DNA of 44,259 nucleotides from assembly GCA_964530215.1 (NCBI GenBank), contig CAZHAJ010000002.1, positions 1 through 44,259 on the forward strand, in the 5' to 3' direction. Position numbers and translations under genes: made by a program. This document shows, piece after piece, positions 16,502 to 24,843 of the stretch (the stretch's first letter is position 1; each line of letters begins with the position of its first letter). The DNA is from JAAXTT01 sp964530215. Its GTDB lineage: Bacteria; Bacillota; Desulfotomaculia; Desulfotomaculales; Desulfocucumaceae. The notes beneath the pieces were generated by a model. It was not told the DNA's origin. It ran no database searches and saw nothing but the letters and a program-made list of their open reading frames with translations.

Positions 16502-17497
16502 TCAATTAAAAGCCTTGGGAATAAAGAGTTCGGTGAACTGGCTGATGGCGTAACGATCTGTCATCCCGGCAATATAGTCACAGGCAACCCGCTGGAGTCC
16601 ATATGTGCCGATTTTCCTAAGATATTCTTCCGGCATGGCTGTAGGATTGCCAACACTATAATCATATAAAAACTTCACTACATGCCTGGCTTTTTCCTCT
16701 TCCCTTTTGGCATCAGACCCAACATATACATTCTTAAACATAAACTCACGTAGCTCATTAGTTGCTTGAAGTATTTCAGCGCTTAAAGATATAACATCTT
16801 TATCAGTGCTATAGACTATCAAATCCTGAACCATATTGTTTATCCTCTCCCGATGAGAGAAACCCAGCACCTGAAGACAGTTCCTGGGTAAATCCTTTTC
16901 GTTTAGGACTCCACCTCGTAATGCATCATCAATGTCATGATTTATATAAGCTACCCGGTCACAGATTTTTACTATCTGTCCCTCTAAAGTAAAAGGCTTT
17001 TCCGGACCGGTATGATTTAATATACCATCCCTTACCTCATGGGTAAGATTAAGTCCCTTCCAACCTTCAAGCTCATCCACAACCCTAAGGCTTTGCTCAT
17101 TGTGTTTAAATCCCGGCAAATAAACTTCATTTAAGGCTGCTTCCCCTGTGTGGCCAAAGGGTGTATGACCCAGATCATGCCCTAAAGCAATGGCTTCGGT
17201 TAAATCCTCATTAAGCCGCAATGCCCTGGCCACTGTTCTAGATATCTGAGCAACTTCCAAAGTATGGGTCAAACGAGTTCTATAATGATCTCCTTCCGGA
17301 ATCAGAAAAACCTGGGTCTTGTGTTTCAAGCGGCGAAAGCTTTTTGAATGAATTATCCGGTCCCGATCCCGCTGAAAAACTGTCCTTATGGAGCACTGCT
17401 CCTCAGGGTATCTTCGCCCACGGGAAGAATCACTGAAACATGCTAATGGTGATAAAAACTGCCTTTCAGCCTTTTCGTAAGACTGCCTCAAATTCAC
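16502..17497 (-). CDS. dgt: Deoxyguanosinetriphosphate triphosphohydrolase-like protein
   Basis: A 331-residue HD-domain protein of the dGTPase family (type with about 330 residues, as in gram-positives). The metal-binding motif is TRLTHTLEVAQ (H), GHDLGHTPFGHTGE (HD) and a later D in ICDRVAYINHDIDDA. The family cleaves dNTPs to nucleoside and triphosphate, controlling dNTP pools. GTG start behind AAGGGGTGAGG. It lies upstream of dnaG and sigA, an association with replication genes common in Clostridia. The exact nucleotide specificity is not readable. Confidence 0.93.
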   Translation of the reverse strand: MNLRQSYEKAERQFLSPLACFSDSSRGRRYPEEQCSIRTVFQRDRDRIIHSKSFRRLKHKTQVFLIPEGDHYRTRLTHTLEVAQISRTVARALRLNEDLTEAIALGHDLGHTPFGHTGEAALNEVYLPGFKHNEQSLRVVDELEGWKGLNLTHEVRDGILNHTGPEKPFTLEGQIVKICDRVAYINHDIDDALRGGVLNEKDLPRNCLQVLGFSHRERINNMVQDLIVYSTDKDVISLSAEILQATNELREFMFKNVYVGSDAKREEEKARHVVKFLYDYSVGNPTAMPEEYLRKIGTYGLQRVACDYIAGMTDRYAISQFTELFIPKAFN

Positions 17498-17525
17498 TTT
17501 AGCCTCACCCCTTAATTATCTATTT

Positions 17526-17566
17526 GGAAGCACAGGGGAAGCGCAGGGACGGTTCTGCTGCTTCCC
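17526..17566 (-). repeat. REP-like repeat, left copy
   Basis: Read on the minus strand this is GGGAAGCAGCAGAACCGTCC followed by CTGCGCTTCCCCTGTGCTTCC. GAAGCAG and a downstream GCTTC can pair, so each unit can fold into an imperfect hairpin. It lies 8 bases after the transposase stop codon. Confidence 0.65.
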
Positions 17567-17574
17567 AATTATCT

Positions 17575-18351
17575 CTAAGCCTTGAATATTAGATTAGGTG
17601 AAACTCCCAAAATCCGAGCCGCTTGTCTCTGAGATAACTTTTGTATTTTTTTTACTCTTTGTAATATTTGATCTCTTTCTTTCTTAGGAAGGCTTTTGAC
17701 ATGTGCCAATTCAATTTGATCTATCACATTTAAGATTTCCATCCTCGCCTCTTTATCAGAAAGCTTTTCTTTTTCATTAATAATATCGAGGCAGTTATCT
17801 TTATTTTCCTGCTCATTAAATTTCTTAAACTCTACAATAGCCTTATTCTTATCTTCTGAAAAAACTTTCAGAATAAATTCACCATCTAAAAGGAATTCAG
17901 GATAAACCTTATCACCGTAATAAGCAAGGCAACTACTCCAGGGCCAATGTTCTGCTCTTTTTACTAAATGGGCTTTCACAGGATTTTGGTGTATATATCT
18001 TATCACTGCTAACAAATAATTATCTGATTCTACTTTTTCACTTTTAAACCTGTCTTGAAAAAGATGTCCTATTGTCTCGTACTTTTTATTATAGTACAAT
18101 GCATAACTTACACCTATACGTTTCATAATTGTTGAAATATCTTCGCTTCCTTCTTTGAAAAGCAAATGAACATGATTGTTCATCAAACACCAACCATAAA
18201 CCTGCATTGGTGTAGTTGATTTAACCTTATATATTACTTCCAAATATCTCAGCCTGTCGTTATCATCATGAAATATTTCCTGCCTATTGGCACCTCTTGT
18301 CATTACATGATATATTCCTGTTTCACTTTTTTCTCTAGGACGGCGAGGCAT
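17575..18351 (-). CDS. REP-associated tyrosine transposase (Y1_Tnp, IS200-like)
   Basis: A 258-residue single-strand DNA transposase of the RAYT branch. It has the HUH metal-binding motif in MNNHVHLLF, the downstream catalytic-tyrosine region (SYALYYNKKY) and the family's IRYIHQNPVKAHLVKRAEHWPWSS. The C-terminus (about 175-258) is Lys/Glu-rich and ends in a helix-turn-helix-like stretch (LSQRQAARILGVSPNLI), which may read the REP sequence. ATG 18351 is chosen because the extended -10 at 18383-18391 would start transcription at about 18376, on top of the in-frame ATG at 18375. RAYTs are usually single-copy domesticated genes; whether it still moves its repeats is unknown. Confidence 0.85.
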   Translation of the reverse strand: MPRRPREKSETGIYHVMTRGANRQEIFHDDNDRLRYLEVIYKVKSTTPMQVYGWCLMNNHVHLLFKEGSEDISTIMKRIGVSYALYYNKKYETIGHLFQDRFKSEKVESDNYLLAVIRYIHQNPVKAHLVKRAEHWPWSSCLAYYGDKVYPEFLLDGEFILKVFSEDKNKAIVEFKKFNEQENKDNCLDIINEKEKLSDKEARMEILNVIDQIELAHVKSLPKKERDQILQRVKKIQKLSQRQAARILGVSPNLIFKA

Positions 18352-18382
18352 ATTGTCACCAACTTTTACTATCATTTTCTAT

Positions 18383-18391
18383 ATTATACCA
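18383..18391 (-). promoter_or_regulatory. Extended -10 promoter of the transposase gene
   Basis: TGGTATAAT on the minus strand, an exact extended -10 (TGnTATAAT) with no good -35. It overlaps the U-tract side of the ppdK terminator. Confidence 0.5.
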
Positions 18392-18402
18392 AAAAGATAC
18401 AA

Positions 18403-18432
18403 AAAAGCACTGGGAATTGTCCCAGTGCTTTT
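18403..18432 (-). terminator. Terminator of ppdK
   Basis: Perfect 12-base arms (18403-18414 and 18421-18432, GCACTGGG/CCCAGTGC core) around a 6-base loop, followed on the minus strand by TTTTTT. A classic intrinsic terminator 66 bases after the ppdK stop, with a REP repeat in between. Confidence 0.85.
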
Positions 18433-18440
18433 GTGGAGAA

Positions 18441-18492
18441 GGAAGCAGCAGAACCGTCCCTGTGCTTCGGCAGAACCGTCCCTGTGCTTCGG
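18441..18492 (+). repeat. REP-like repeat, right copy, with a 22-base tandem duplication
   Basis: GGAAGCAGCAGAACCGTCCC opens the unit. A 22-base segment (CAGAACCGTCCC then TGTGCTTCGG) occurs twice without a mismatch, at 18449-18470 and 18471-18492. Orientation is opposite to the left copy. It occupies nearly all the space between the ppdK stop codon and its terminator. Confidence 0.75.
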
Positions 18493-18497
18493 TTTGG

Positions 18498-21140
18498 TTA
18501 TTTGTTTTTGATTTTTGCTTGGGCGGCGGCCAATCTGGCTATGGGGACCCTAAAGGGTGAACAGCTTACAAAGTCTAATCCTATTTGGTGACAAAACTCC
18601 ACTGATTCTGGGTCTCCTCCATGCTCACCACATATTCCGATTAATAAATCGGGCTTGGTCTTTCTGCCCAGTTCCACAGTCATTTGCATCAGCTTGCCGA
18701 CACCTTTACGATCTAGAACTATAAAAGGATTCTCTTCCAGTATCTTGTTGGCTAGGTATTCGGGCATGAACTTGCCCTCGGCATCATCCCTAGAAAATCC
18801 TAAAGTTGTTTGAGTAAGGTCGTTGGTGCCGAAAGAGAAGAAATCCGCTTCTGCCGCCACTTCGTCTGCCAGCAGAGCTGCTCTGGGCACCTCAATCATG
18901 GTTCCCACAGTGTACTCAAAGGACACACCGGTTTCTTCCATTACTTTATCGGCAACCTGAATTACTCTTTCTTTTAGGAAAGCCAACTCCTTTACATCAA
19001 TAACAAGGGGAATTTCCACTTCAGTGATTATCTCATATCCTTCTTTTACCAAGGCGGCAGAGGCTTCAAATACAGCCCTGGCTTGCATCTCGTATATCTC
19101 GGGGAAGGTAATCCCCAAACGGCAACCCCGATGGCCCAGCATTGGGTTAAACTCAGACAGTGTCCTGACCTGCCTTAACAATTCTTCTTTTTCAGCCAGT
19201 TCATTACTGTCCCCGCCGGTGAGCTTGATTCGGTTGATATCTACAGCCAATTCTTCCGCATGGGGTAAAAACTCATGCAGAGGAGGGTCTAAGAACCTTA
19301 TGGTAACAGGCAATCCCTCCATGGTTTTAAGTATTCCATAAAAGTCTTCCCGCTGAATGGGCAACAGCTTTTCTAAAGCCTTGGCCCTTTCTTCCACGCT
19401 GTCAGACAAAATCATTTGCTGCACAATGGGCAGTCTATCCTGAGCCATAAACATATGCTCGGTACGGCAAAGTCCTATACCCTCAGCTCCAAATTCTCTG
19501 GATTTTTTTGCATCCTGAGGATTGTCGGCATTAGCTCGTACACCCAATGTGCGAACCTCATCAGCCCACTGAAGCAGCTCCAAGAATTCATTTGATAAAA
19601 CAGGGTCAACCATGGGGACTTCGCCCAGGATAACCTTACCTGTGGCGCCGTCAATGGAAAGGTGATCCCCTTCCCTAACCACACAGTTTCCCACTGTAAG
19701 CATTCCTTTGTCATACTGAATATTAAGGCTCTCACAACCACAAACGCAGGGTTTACCCATCCCCCGTGCCACCACTGCCGCATGGCTGGTCATCCCACCA
19801 CGGGAAGTCAACACCCCGTTGGCTGCCACAATACCATGTATATCGTCGGGGGTAGTTTCGGTACGAACCAAAATCACTTTATGGCCTGCTTCCCCTAACT
19901 TCTCTGCTTCATCAGCACAGAATACCACCTGTCCGGAAGCTGCGCCCGGCGATGCAGGAAGACCCACTGCAATGACGTCTAATTTTGCATCAGGGTTAAT
20001 TCTGCGGTGCAAAATTTGATCCAGCTGTGCAGGATTGATACTTACAAGGGCTTCTTCCTTTGAGCTTAAACCCTCTTTTACCATATCTACGGCAATTTTA
20101 ATGGCTGCCTGAGCAGTCCTCTTTCCACTGCGGGTCTGAAGCATGTAGAGTTTACCTTGTTCCACGGTATACTCCACTTCCTGCATATTATGATAATGCC
20201 TTTCAAGGAGCTGGCAGATATCCGCAAATTGCTTGTATATTTCGGGCATCTCATCCTTAAGCGAAGATATGGGGTGGGGGGTCCTGATCCCGGCCACAAC
20301 ATCTTCACCCTGAGCATTAATCAGGTATTCCCCAAATAAGACATTTTCCCCGGTGGCCGGATCTCTGGTAAATGCCACGCCGGAGCCGGAGTCATTTCCC
20401 GTATTGCCAAATACCATTGTCTGGATATTTACAGCGGTTCCCAGATCATCGGGAATCTTGTTCACTCTCCGATAAACTTTGGCACGATCACTATCCCAGG
20501 AGTTAAAAACAGCAAAAACCGACATAAAAAGCTGCTCCATGGGGTCTTGAGGAAACGACTTTTTTGTTTCTTTTTCTATTAAAATTTTATACTCTTTGAC
20601 GATATCTTCCCAATCCGAGGCATCCAAGTCCTGGTCATTGGAGACATTTTTTTTGTTTTTATGATAAGACAATATGCTCTCAAATTTGTGATGCTCTATG
20701 CCCATGACAACATCACCAAACATGTTAAGCAGACGGCGATAACAATCATATGCAAAACGGCGGTTGCCGGTTTTTGCAGCCATACCCTCTACTGTTTGGT
20801 CGTTTAAACCAAGGTTAAGTACAGTATCCATCATACCAGGCATAGAGATCGGTGCACCGGAGCGAATACTTAGCAGCAAGGGATTATCCACATCACCCAG
20901 CATTTTACCAGTAGTCTTCTCCAGTTCCTTTAAGGCAGCCTTTACCTGCTCCTCCATGCCCTCAGGAAACTCTTCGCCCTGAACGTAGAACTCTTTGCAA
21001 GCTTCCGTTGTAATGGTAAAGCCCGGAGGCACCGGTATCCCAATATTGGTCATTTCCGCCAGGTTTGCCCCTTTACCACCCAACAGGTTTTTCATTTCTG
21101 CCTTGCCCTCGCTAAAAGCATAAACGTATTTTTTAGCCAT
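18498..21140 (-). CDS. ppdK: Pyruvate, phosphate dikinase
   Basis: An 880-residue PPDK interconverting pyruvate + ATP + Pi and PEP + AMP + PPi in the cytoplasm. Domains in order: N-terminal nucleotide-binding domain (from KNLLGGKGANLAEM), the swivelling phosphohistidine domain with GGMTSHAAVVARGMGKP, and the C-terminal PEP/pyruvate barrel ending with CGEHGGDPESV. The threonine two residues before the catalytic histidine is the known target of the bifunctional regulator encoded next door. ATG 21140 is chosen over the upstream frame start at 21209: it aligns with the family N-terminus (MAKKYVYAF) and follows GGGGGGAAAGG. It overlaps the regulator's 3' end by 8 bases. Confidence 0.97.
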   Translation of the reverse strand: MAKKYVYAFSEGKAEMKNLLGGKGANLAEMTNIGIPVPPGFTITTEACKEFYVQGEEFPEGMEEQVKAALKELEKTTGKMLGDVDNPLLLSIRSGAPISMPGMMDTVLNLGLNDQTVEGMAAKTGNRRFAYDCYRRLLNMFGDVVMGIEHHKFESILSYHKNKKNVSNDQDLDASDWEDIVKEYKILIEKETKKSFPQDPMEQLFMSVFAVFNSWDSDRAKVYRRVNKIPDDLGTAVNIQTMVFGNTGNDSGSGVAFTRDPATGENVLFGEYLINAQGEDVVAGIRTPHPISSLKDEMPEIYKQFADICQLLERHYHNMQEVEYTVEQGKLYMLQTRSGKRTAQAAIKIAVDMVKEGLSSKEEALVSINPAQLDQILHRRINPDAKLDVIAVGLPASPGAASGQVVFCADEAEKLGEAGHKVILVRTETTPDDIHGIVAANGVLTSRGGMTSHAAVVARGMGKPCVCGCESLNIQYDKGMLTVGNCVVREGDHLSIDGATGKVILGEVPMVDPVLSNEFLELLQWADEVRTLGVRANADNPQDAKKSREFGAEGIGLCRTEHMFMAQDRLPIVQQMILSDSVEERAKALEKLLPIQREDFYGILKTMEGLPVTIRFLDPPLHEFLPHAEELAVDINRIKLTGGDSNELAEKEELLRQVRTLSEFNPMLGHRGCRLGITFPEIYEMQARAVFEASAALVKEGYEIITEVEIPLVIDVKELAFLKERVIQVADKVMEETGVSFEYTVGTMIEVPRAALLADEVAAEADFFSFGTNDLTQTTLGFSRDDAEGKFMPEYLANKILEENPFIVLDRKGVGKLMQMTVELGRKTKPDLLIGICGEHGGDPESVEFCHQIGLDFVSCSPFRVPIARLAAAQAKIKNK

Positions 21141-21981
21141 GCCTTTCCCCCCTGTAGTATATCTCCAGAACCTTGCTGGCAGTTTCTTCCACAGCCTTAT
21201 TGGTAACATCGATTACTGTGCAGCCGGCTCTTTTCATAACATCCTCAGCATAATCCAGCTCATTTAAAATTCTTTCCATACTGGCATAGTCGGCATGAGA
21301 AGCCAACCCCAGGGTTTTTAACCTTTCATGCCTTATTTCGTTAAGATGGCTTGGTCTTATGGTTAAACCCATTAATCTATGTGACGGCAAAGAGAAAATT
21401 GCTTCCGGCGGAGCCACCTCCGGTACTAAAGGCACATTGGCAACTTTTAGCCTTTTATGTGCAAGGTACATACACAGCGGAGTTTTTGAAGTCCGGCTTA
21501 CCCCGATAATTACTATGTCAGCTTTATTGATTCCCCGCGGGTCCTTTCCGTCATCATATTTAATTGCAAATTCAATTGCTTCCACCTTACGGAAGTATTC
21601 CTCATCGGTCCTTCGGACAAGGCCCGGTTCAAGCTTAGGAGGCATATCTTCAGCCTTTTCCAGGGCATCCAGCATAGGGGTCATGATATCCACCGAAATA
21701 ATATTGTGCTTAGCAGCCTCTTTCACCAATGCTTCTCTTAAATCCGGCAAAACCAAGGTATAAGCTATTATACTGTTGTATGAACCGGCTTCCTCCACTA
21801 TATCGGGAATCTCCTCAACGCTGTTAACATAAGGCACTCGTCTTATATCCACAGTGCCGCCGTCAAACTGGCTGGCAGCCGCCCTAACCACCAGCTCCGC
21901 AGTTTCTCCTATGGAATCTGATATTATAAATACCAAGGGTCTGCCATTGTTTTTTAAGCCTATGGGAAACTCCCCCTTCAT
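21133..21981 (-). CDS. Pyruvate, phosphate dikinase regulatory protein (ADP-dependent kinase/phosphorylase)
   Basis: A 282-residue DUF299/PDRP (YqfL-like) protein. Signature pieces are IISDSIGETAELVVRAA near the N-terminus and the P-loop-like GVSRTSKTPLCMYLA. The family phosphorylates PPDK on threonine with ADP, inactivating it, and reverses this by Pi-dependent phosphorolysis. Direct overlap with ppdK (8 bases) identifies PPDK and not PEP synthase as the target. ATG 21981 has a poor ribosome binding site; the conserved part begins about 15 residues in (RPLVFIISD), so the true start may be slightly later. It follows the CcpN-type repressor by 21 bases. Confidence 0.94.
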   Translation of the reverse strand: MKGEFPIGLKNNGRPLVFIISDSIGETAELVVRAAASQFDGGTVDIRRVPYVNSVEEIPDIVEEAGSYNSIIAYTLVLPDLREALVKEAAKHNIISVDIMTPMLDALEKAEDMPPKLEPGLVRRTDEEYFRKVEAIEFAIKYDDGKDPRGINKADIVIIGVSRTSKTPLCMYLAHKRLKVANVPLVPEVAPPEAIFSLPSHRLMGLTIRPSHLNEIRHERLKTLGLASHADYASMERILNELDYAEDVMKRAGCTVIDVTNKAVEETASKVLEIYYRGERHG

Positions 21982-22002
21982 ATGTAATAAGTGCTGTGCC
22001 CT

Positions 22003-22638
22003 TTATTCTTCACCGATTTCAACGAAAAACTTAGTTATATTGGTTTTGCTGAAACGCCCCACAACCTCTAAGCCATGGGCTCCGTCAGGCATCTCTTTGT
22101 GCCGAATCACCGGAAGGGCATCAATCTCGTGAAGCAACAGCTTTTTTGCCGCTTCCCAAACAGACTCTTCCTGCTCAGTATAAATAATATTGGGCATCCT
22201 GGTCATTATGACCCCCACCGGAAGCTTGTGGATCTCATGACCTCCAAGGGAGATCTTTAACAGATCTTTACGGGATAAGACCCCCTCAAGGAAACCACCT
22301 TCTTTAACAACAAAAAGGGTCCCCACATCTTCAGTGAACATGGTAACCACAGCATCATAAACCATGCATTTGTCATTTACCACCACAGGTACCGATTTAA
22401 CGGCATCTACCTTAACAGAATGAAGCTTTTCAGCCATCATTAAGTTAGGCTTTTTCCCGCTTAAGTAATATTCCACCCTTGGACGCGCACTAATAACTCC
22501 GGACATTGTCAAAATGGCCATGTCCGGCCTTAAAGTTGCCCTGGTAAGTGAGAGCCTCTCGGCAATTTGTTCCCCAGTGATGGGTCCAAAATCCTCAATA
22601 ATTTCCAGTATAGCTTCCTGTCTTTTGCTAAACTGCAA
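22003..22638 (-). CDS. ccpN: CcpN-type transcriptional repressor (HTH plus two CBS domains)
   Basis: A 211-residue regulator with an N-terminal winged helix-turn-helix (QEAILEIIEDFGPITGEQIAERLSLTRATLRPD) and tandem CBS domains (about 75-205), the architecture of Bacillus CcpN/YqzB. In B. subtilis CcpN represses gluconeogenic genes and senses ATP/ADP. Here it lies directly upstream of PDRP and ppdK, suggesting control of the same PEP/pyruvate node. TTG start behind GGGGCGA. Its own promoter overlaps a 30-base palindrome, a plausible autoregulatory site. Confidence 0.9.
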   Translation of the reverse strand: MQFSKRQEAILEIIEDFGPITGEQIAERLSLTRATLRPDMAILTMSGVISARPRVEYYLSGKKPNLMMAEKLHSVKVDAVKSVPVVVNDKCMVYDAVVTMFTEDVGTLFVVKEGGFLEGVLSRKDLLKISLGGHEIHKLPVGVIMTRMPNIIYTEQEESVWEAAKKLLLHEIDALPVIRHKEMPDGAHGLEVVGRFSKTNITKFFVEIGEE

Positions 22639-22664
22639 TAATATCGCCCCTTAAGAGCATATGT

Positions 22665-22692
22665 GTTATACTATTTCAAATAATAAAGGCAA
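22665..22692 (-). promoter_or_regulatory. Candidate promoter of the ccpN-PDRP-ppdK operon
   Basis: TTGCCT (22687-22692), 16 bases, TATAAC (22665-22670), on the minus strand. The -35 lies inside the 30-base palindrome at 22685-22714. Confidence 0.5.
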
Positions 22693-22714
22693 TATAATAT
22701 ATTATATTGCCTTT
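22685..22714. promoter_or_regulatory. Perfect 30-base palindrome between glyS and ccpN
   Basis: AAAGGCAATATAATA (22685-22699) is followed immediately by its exact reverse complement (22700-22714). It could be the glyS terminator (T-rich sequence follows on the minus strand), an operator over the ccpN promoter, or both. Confidence 0.6.
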
Positions 22715-22761
22715 TTATATTACATTCAAGCTTTTTTTATTGTCAAAAACCCGAATAGATA

Positions 22762-24843
22762 CTATCCAGCAACCACAATTTTGCTTAAATCAGCTAACGG
22801 TGAAACCAGCAGGGCAATATTGTTCAGCAAAGCCAAACGATTGCTGCGCACATTTTCATCTTCCACCATAACCATTACCGCACTAAAAAAATTGTCCACC
22901 GGCTCTCTGAGATCAGCCAATCTATTTAATGCCCCTTTATAATCCCTCTGGGCCAAGAATGATTCAATATCTCGCTGTGCCGTTGTGATTGCCTGATACA
23001 GAACTTCCTCTTCCTGATACTCAAAAAGCTGGGGCAGAAGGTCTGCTCCCTGATGTTTTTTGGCAAGATTATTTGCCCTGTCGAAAGCTGTGATAACGGC
23101 CTCAAAAGCAGGCTCTAAACGGAATTGCTCCAGTGCCTCAACTCTTTGCACCGCACCCAGTAAATCATCTATTCCCGCAGCAAAAACCGCATCCACAATA
23201 TCGTAAGCAAAGCCTTTGTCTATGAGCAGACCCCTTATCCGTTGCTTAAAGAAGTCTTCCAGTTCGCTTATCACTTTTTCCCGGGGAACTTTAAGGCTGA
23301 CCTTTTCACCATAACCCTTATAAGCTTGGGCAGCCAGCTCCTTTAGCGACAGGATTAGTTGTCCGTCCAAAATAATATTACCCGCACCCAATGCCTGCCG
23401 TCGCAAAGCGTAGGGGTCCTGGGAACCTGTGGGCTGGATGCCTATGGCAAAGCATCCCACCAGAGTGTCAAACTTATCAGCCAAGCTTAATATCCTGCCA
23501 ATTTGGGTTTCAGGAAGCTCATCCCCTGCAAATCGCGGCAGATAATGTTCAAATATCGCCTTAGCAACCAACGGGTTTTCGCCGGATTTAATGGCGTATT
23601 CCCGACCCATTACCCCTTGCAGTTCTGTGAATTCATATACCATATTAGTAACCAAATCAGCCTTGCATACTGAAGCCGCTTTTTTCAAAAGGGGCTTCAT
23701 GCTCTCCTCTAAATTAAGCTCTTGTCCTATGAAGTCAACTAAAAGCTTAATTCTTTCAACCTTATCATAAACAGTACCCAAGCTCTCCTGCCATATTATT
23801 TTCTCCAGTGCAGGCACACGTTCTCCTAAAGACACTTTTAAATCTTCGTCCCAGAAAAATGCGGCATCTGCCAATCTGGCCCTAAGAACTTTTTCATTAC
23901 CCGCCCTGACTACATCTATGTGATCTTCTGTGCCGTTACGCACCCCAACAAATTTAGGCAGGAGCTTTCCGTCGAGGCTGCTAACGGGAAAGTATCTTTG
24001 ATGCTCCCTCATTACGGTAACCAGCACTTCTTTTGGAATCCTTAAAAAATCGGGATCAAAGCTGCCCACAAAGGCGGTGGGATATTCCACCAGGTTATTA
24101 ACTTCTGCCAATAGTTCTTGGTCTTTTTCCACAATACCGCCAACAGCCTGTACGGCTTTTTCCACCTGCCCCCAGATAACTCTGCTTCTCTCTTCAGGAT
24201 TGGGCATTATATAAGCATTTTTCATTTTTTCAGAATATTGCCCAGGATTGGCCAAGCTGATAGGCTCATTGGATAAGAATCTATGTCCATAGGTTGTCCT
24301 TCCGGAACTTATTCCCGCTATTTCAAATTCTATTATATCTTCACCATAAAGGGCTAAAATCCATTTGATGGGACGGGCAAAACGGAATTCCAGATCACCC
24401 CAACGCATGGGCTTGGGGAAATGAAGTGAAGATATTATAAACGGGGATATTTCGGCTAACACTTCATAGGTAGCTCTACCTTTGTCACTTTTGGCCGCAA
24501 ACACATATTCCACAGAACCCACTTTTTTAAGCTGCAATTCATCTACATCCACCCCCTGGCTTCTGGCAAAACCCAATAGCGCCTTGGTGGGCTGACCCTC
24601 AGTATCATAAGCTACCTTACCGGCAGGTCCTTTTACTTCGGTCAATATCGAGGTCTGGGCTTCGGCCAAGCCGGAAACAAAAACTGCCATCCTTCTAGGG
24701 GTTCCCAAAACCTTAATTGCCTCATAGGTAATCCTTTTTTCTTCTAATAAATTATGAGTTAATTCTTTCATTTGGTTTAAGGCAGGATTTAAAAATCTAG
24801 CAGGTATTTCTTCGGTACCTATTTCCAATAAAAAGCTTTTCAT
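22762..24843 (-). CDS. glyS: Glycine-tRNA ligase beta subunit
   Basis: The 693-residue beta subunit of the bacterial alpha2beta2 glycyl-tRNA synthetase. The N-terminus LLEIGTEEIPARFLNPAL is the family signature. An HD-like region and a C-terminal DALR-type anticodon-binding domain (about 580-680) follow. It binds tRNA-Gly and is needed with GlyQ for glycylation. ATG begins directly after the glyQ stop codon with no gap, so translation is coupled. Length is typical. Confidence 0.97.
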   Translation of the reverse strand: MKSFLLEIGTEEIPARFLNPALNQMKELTHNLLEEKRITYEAIKVLGTPRRMAVFVSGLAEAQTSILTEVKGPAGKVAYDTEGQPTKALLGFARSQGVDVDELQLKKVGSVEYVFAAKSDKGRATYEVLAEISPFIISSLHFPKPMRWGDLEFRFARPIKWILALYGEDIIEFEIAGISSGRTTYGHRFLSNEPISLANPGQYSEKMKNAYIMPNPEERSRVIWGQVEKAVQAVGGIVEKDQELLAEVNNLVEYPTAFVGSFDPDFLRIPKEVLVTVMREHQRYFPVSSLDGKLLPKFVGVRNGTEDHIDVVRAGNEKVLRARLADAAFFWDEDLKVSLGERVPALEKIIWQESLGTVYDKVERIKLLVDFIGQELNLEESMKPLLKKAASVCKADLVTNMVYEFTELQGVMGREYAIKSGENPLVAKAIFEHYLPRFAGDELPETQIGRILSLADKFDTLVGCFAIGIQPTGSQDPYALRRQALGAGNIILDGQLILSLKELAAQAYKGYGEKVSLKVPREKVISELEDFFKQRIRGLLIDKGFAYDIVDAVFAAGIDDLLGAVQRVEALEQFRLEPAFEAVITAFDRANNLAKKHQGADLLPQLFEYQEEEVLYQAITTAQRDIESFLAQRDYKGALNRLADLREPVDNFFSAVMVMVEDENVRSNRLALLNNIALLVSPLADLSKIVVAG

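Larger units (their letters stand above)
17526..18492 (-). mobile_element. RAYT/REP-like element between dgt and ppdK
   Basis: A single-gene element: a Y1-type transposase gene (17575-18351) with one REP-like unit on each side in inverted orientation (17526-17566 and 18441-18492). About 26 bases of the two ends match with one difference. The ppdK terminator (18403-18432) and the transposase promoter lie inside the right end. Boundaries are set by the repeats and are approximate. Confidence 0.65.
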
